From assembly GCA_016794465.1 (NCBI GenBank), contig JAEUKA010000024.1:133511-197510 (forward strand): a stretch of 64,000 nt of DNA, read 5' to 3'. Positions 62,448 through 64,000 of this stretch are shown piece by piece. Below the pieces are notes generated by a model, which did no database searches, was not told the origin of the DNA, and saw only the letters and a program-made list of their open reading frames with translations. The first letter of the stretch is position 1, and each line of letters begins with the position of its first letter. The DNA is from Myxococcales bacterium. GTDB taxonomy: Bacteria > Myxococcota_A > Polyangia > Palsa-1104 > JAEUJZ01. Both the position numbers and the translations under genes were made by a program.

Positions 62448-63464
62448 ATGTCCCCGCCCAAGCTTCCATTCCCAACCGCATTCCCAACTGCATTCCCAAC
62501 TGCATTCCCAACTGCATTCCCAACCGCATTCCCAACCGCATTCCCAACCGCATTCCCAATCACGTTCCTATTCATTTTCCTGTTCGGCTGCATTCCGGAA
62601 GTGGGTCCGCCGGCCTCGCTTCTTGACGGTCCACGGGTCTTGGCGATGCGCAGTGAGCCCGCCGAAGTCTATCCCGGAGAGTCGGTCCGCCTCGACCTCA
62701 CCATCGCCGATCGAACCGGTCCGATCACCACCGCCAGCGTCGACTGGGCGTTCTGTTCCGCCCCCAAACCACCGACCGAAAACAACGTCATCAGCGACCG
62801 CTGCTTGCGCGATGAAGTCCGCTCCATCGGCGGCCACGGACTCGCGGTGATGGCTCAAGTTCCTGTTGATGCGTGCGCGCTGTTCGGTCCCGAGCTGCCG
62901 CCCTCCGCAGCTGGAGACATGGTGCCGCGACCGCGCGATCCGGATCACAGCGGTGGATTTTATCAGCCGGTCCGCGCTCGAGTCCTGGGTCTGACTGCCA
63001 TTGGACTTGTGCGGATTCGCTGTGGGCTGAGCGGTGCCAGCCAAGAGACAGCAGCAGCCTTCCGCGCCCGCTACCTGCCCAATCGGAATCCCAGCGGCGG
63101 TCCATTGTCAGCGACGGAAGAGGAGACTCCTATCTCGCTTGCGGCAGTTCCTGCGGGCCATTCGATCCGCTTTGCTCTGGCCGTTTCGGAAGACAGTCGC
63201 GAGTCCTTTCTGTGGTTCGATCCGACCGATCAAGAGCTGAAGCTTGTGCCAGAGCAGCTGCGGGTGTCGTGGCTCGCTGGGCAAGGGAGCTTTCTGCGCT
63301 CGGCCACCACTCACGACGCTGCCGATTCCCACACGATTCACAACGAGTGGATCGCTCCCGAGCAAGCCGGTCCGGTGATGCTGTGGACGGTGCTGCGCGA
63401 CAGCCGTGGTGGCGTTACGGTCTATTCCCACTCGGTCCAGGTGATGGCTGCTGGGCCTTCATAA
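62448..63464 (+). CDS. Lipoprotein with a repeat-encoded signal peptide
   Basis: A 338-aa protein. ATG 62448 opens MSPPKLPFPTAFPTAF; residues 8-39 are eight FPTA-like units followed by ITFLFIFLFGC. The 12-bp repeat supplies part of the export signal. The mature domain (VLAMRSEPAEVYPGESVRLD, CSAPKPPTENN, LRDSRGGVTVYSHSV) parallels the lipoprotein after the first TonB receptor. Beta-sandwich character; disulphide Cys likely. It is third-last in the operon, 2 bp before the next gene. Confidence 0.8.
   Translation: MSPPKLPFPTAFPTAFPTAFPTAFPTAFPTAFPTAFPITFLFIFLFGCIPEVGPPASLLDGPRVLAMRSEPAEVYPGESVRLDLTIADRTGPITTASVDWAFCSAPKPPTENNVISDRCLRDEVRSIGGHGLAVMAQVPVDACALFGPELPPSAAGDMVPRPRDPDHSGGFYQPVRARVLGLTAIGLVRIRCGLSGASQETAAAFRARYLPNRNPSGGPLSATEEETPISLAAVPAGHSIRFALAVSEDSRESFLWFDPTDQELKLVPEQLRVSWLAGQGSFLRSATTHDAADSHTIHNEWIAPEQAGPVMLWTVLRDSRGGVTVYSHSVQVMAAGPS
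62467..62562 (+). repeat. 12-bp tandem repeat, 8 units, encoding the FPTA signal repeat
   Basis: Units CATTCCCAAC(C/T)G from 62467 in perfect 12-bp register. Copy changes would lengthen or shorten the signal peptide without frameshift. Related in sequence to the rhomboid-gene repeat but read in a different frame. Confidence 0.85.
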
Positions 63465-63466
63465 AG

Positions 63467-64000
63467 ATGCGCACAATACTCCTCTTATTCCTGTCTGTCT
63501 CGATAGTCGGCTGCGCGGGTCAGCCCGAGTGGCGTCGTCGCTTGCAGCTCCTAAACGATCACTTTCCCCGTCCGCCCAAGCAGAGAGTCCGCTGTCTTTC
63601 GGATGACCTCCTTGCCCAAGGAATTGTTGCCGCTGTAAAGAGCGTCGATTTTTCGGCGGTGTTTGACCAAGGTCCGCTGTACGGAGTCGGCTGTCCCGAT
63701 CCCCAGCAGAGTCTGTGTCAGACGCTCTCTGGTCGGGTGGGAAAGAGCAGACATCCGCAGCTCGATCTGTCGCTGATCGCCTTCAATCCGCCAGGCTGTG
63801 CGCAGTCCTACGCCAAGGCCACGGTGGTCTTTGATCGCAGTCATCCGGATGGCTTTGTCGGACAGCACGATCCCAAGTCGCTGCAAATTCGCAACATCCG
63901 CTTCCGCAAGTGGGATGAAGCGCGCTGGAATGGTGGCCAGTATGCGCTTCCCACGACCGCCAGCAGTGCACAACAGGAGGACGGAGCGAGCACGAACCCA
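63467..64000 (+). CDS. Lipoprotein, 3' end outside the window
   Basis: ATG 63467, 2 bp after the previous stop. Signal RTILLLFLSVSIVGC with lipobox SIVGC. 178 codons are visible: WRRRLQLLNDHFPRPPKQRV, then a body with Cys at VRCLSDD, GVGCPDP, SLCQTL and PPGCAQS that may pair. No stop before the edge. No family recognised; by position the last visible gene of the TonB/lipoprotein operon. Confidence 0.75.
   Translation, partial: MRTILLLFLSVSIVGCAGQPEWRRRLQLLNDHFPRPPKQRVRCLSDDLLAQGIVAAVKSVDFSAVFDQGPLYGVGCPDPQQSLCQTLSGRVGKSRHPQLDLSLIAFNPPGCAQSYAKATVVFDRSHPDGFVGQHDPKSLQIRNIRFRKWDEARWNGGQYALPTTASSAQQEDGASTNP

Noticed and set aside
62387..62593. Minus-strand GNAV repeat protein
   Set aside because: Mirror of the 12-bp repeat in the plus-strand lipoprotein gene, with no start site of its own.

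Overview
The window is high-GC DNA from a Gram-negative bacterium, most likely Myxococcota or a related delta-type lineage. The basis is gene content, not a database match. It holds a transmembrane Ser/Thr protein kinase with zinc-ribbon/FHA proteins, many FG-GAP, thrombospondin-type-3, PEGA and Cys-rich lipoproteins, TonB receptors, an Mla/MCE lipid transporter, methylmalonyl-CoA mutase, a cytochrome P450 and a 13-haem cytochrome. No tRNA, rRNA or CRISPR array was seen.

Layout. 0-6.5 kb: FG-GAP repeat genes. The second (start 772) is split by an approximately 4.24 kb element bounded by 15-bp direct repeats (2019-2033 and 6260-6274). The element carries a tyrosine recombinase, a small secreted twin-CX3C protein, a serine beta-lactamase-family hydrolase and a GNAT acetyltransferase. 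Removing one repeat plus the element restores a single 505-residue frame. 6.6-7.2 kb: a peroxiredoxin-like lipoprotein with an in-frame TGA exactly where the catalytic Cys belongs, followed by a SECIS-like hairpin; this is a probable selenoprotein. 7.3-10.9 kb: SppA peptidase, MsrP, and a two-gene nucleotidyltransferase module. 11-15.1 kb: a kinase-FHA-FHA operon (minus strand). 15.2-18.4 kb: an outer-membrane barrel translationally coupled to a 13-CXXCH cytochrome, resembling a porin-cytochrome conduit. 18.5-23.5 kb: P450, methylmalonyl-CoA mutase catalytic subunit, SCP-x type thiolase and a lipoprotein.

23.6-36.9 kb is accessory. It has a Septu-like pair (ATPase with about 900 extra N-terminal residues plus a PtuB-like HNH protein), a 42-bp tandem repeat block, a coiled-coil protein, an Rpn-like protein with 12-bp repeats, a VWA/DUF4159 pair, and a second defence-like island (SMC/OLD-type ATPase plus a small DUF4435/TOPRIM-like protein beside an MNT nucleotidyltransferase whose HEPN partner is reduced to 20 codons). 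37-40.3 kb: mlaE-mlaF-mlaD operon, in which the MCE protein has a long helical region and a barrel-like C-terminus. 40.4-54.9 kb: surface and envelope proteins (VWA/TSP3 lipoprotein, FIST protein, TonB receptor plus lipoprotein, rhomboid protease, PEGA protein, YceI, small Cys proteins). 54.9-64 kb: a flavin-reductase-like protein, then a tightly overlapping operon of HTH-PBP regulator, exported binding-like protein, lipoprotein, OprP-like porin, lipoprotein, TonB receptor and lipoproteins, which looks like a dedicated outer-membrane uptake system. The last gene runs off the edge.

Short tandem repeats with 12-, 21-, 22- and 42-bp periods recur throughout. One 12-bp unit appears in two unrelated genes in different reading frames. 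Assignments rest on motifs and context read by eye; no searches were run.
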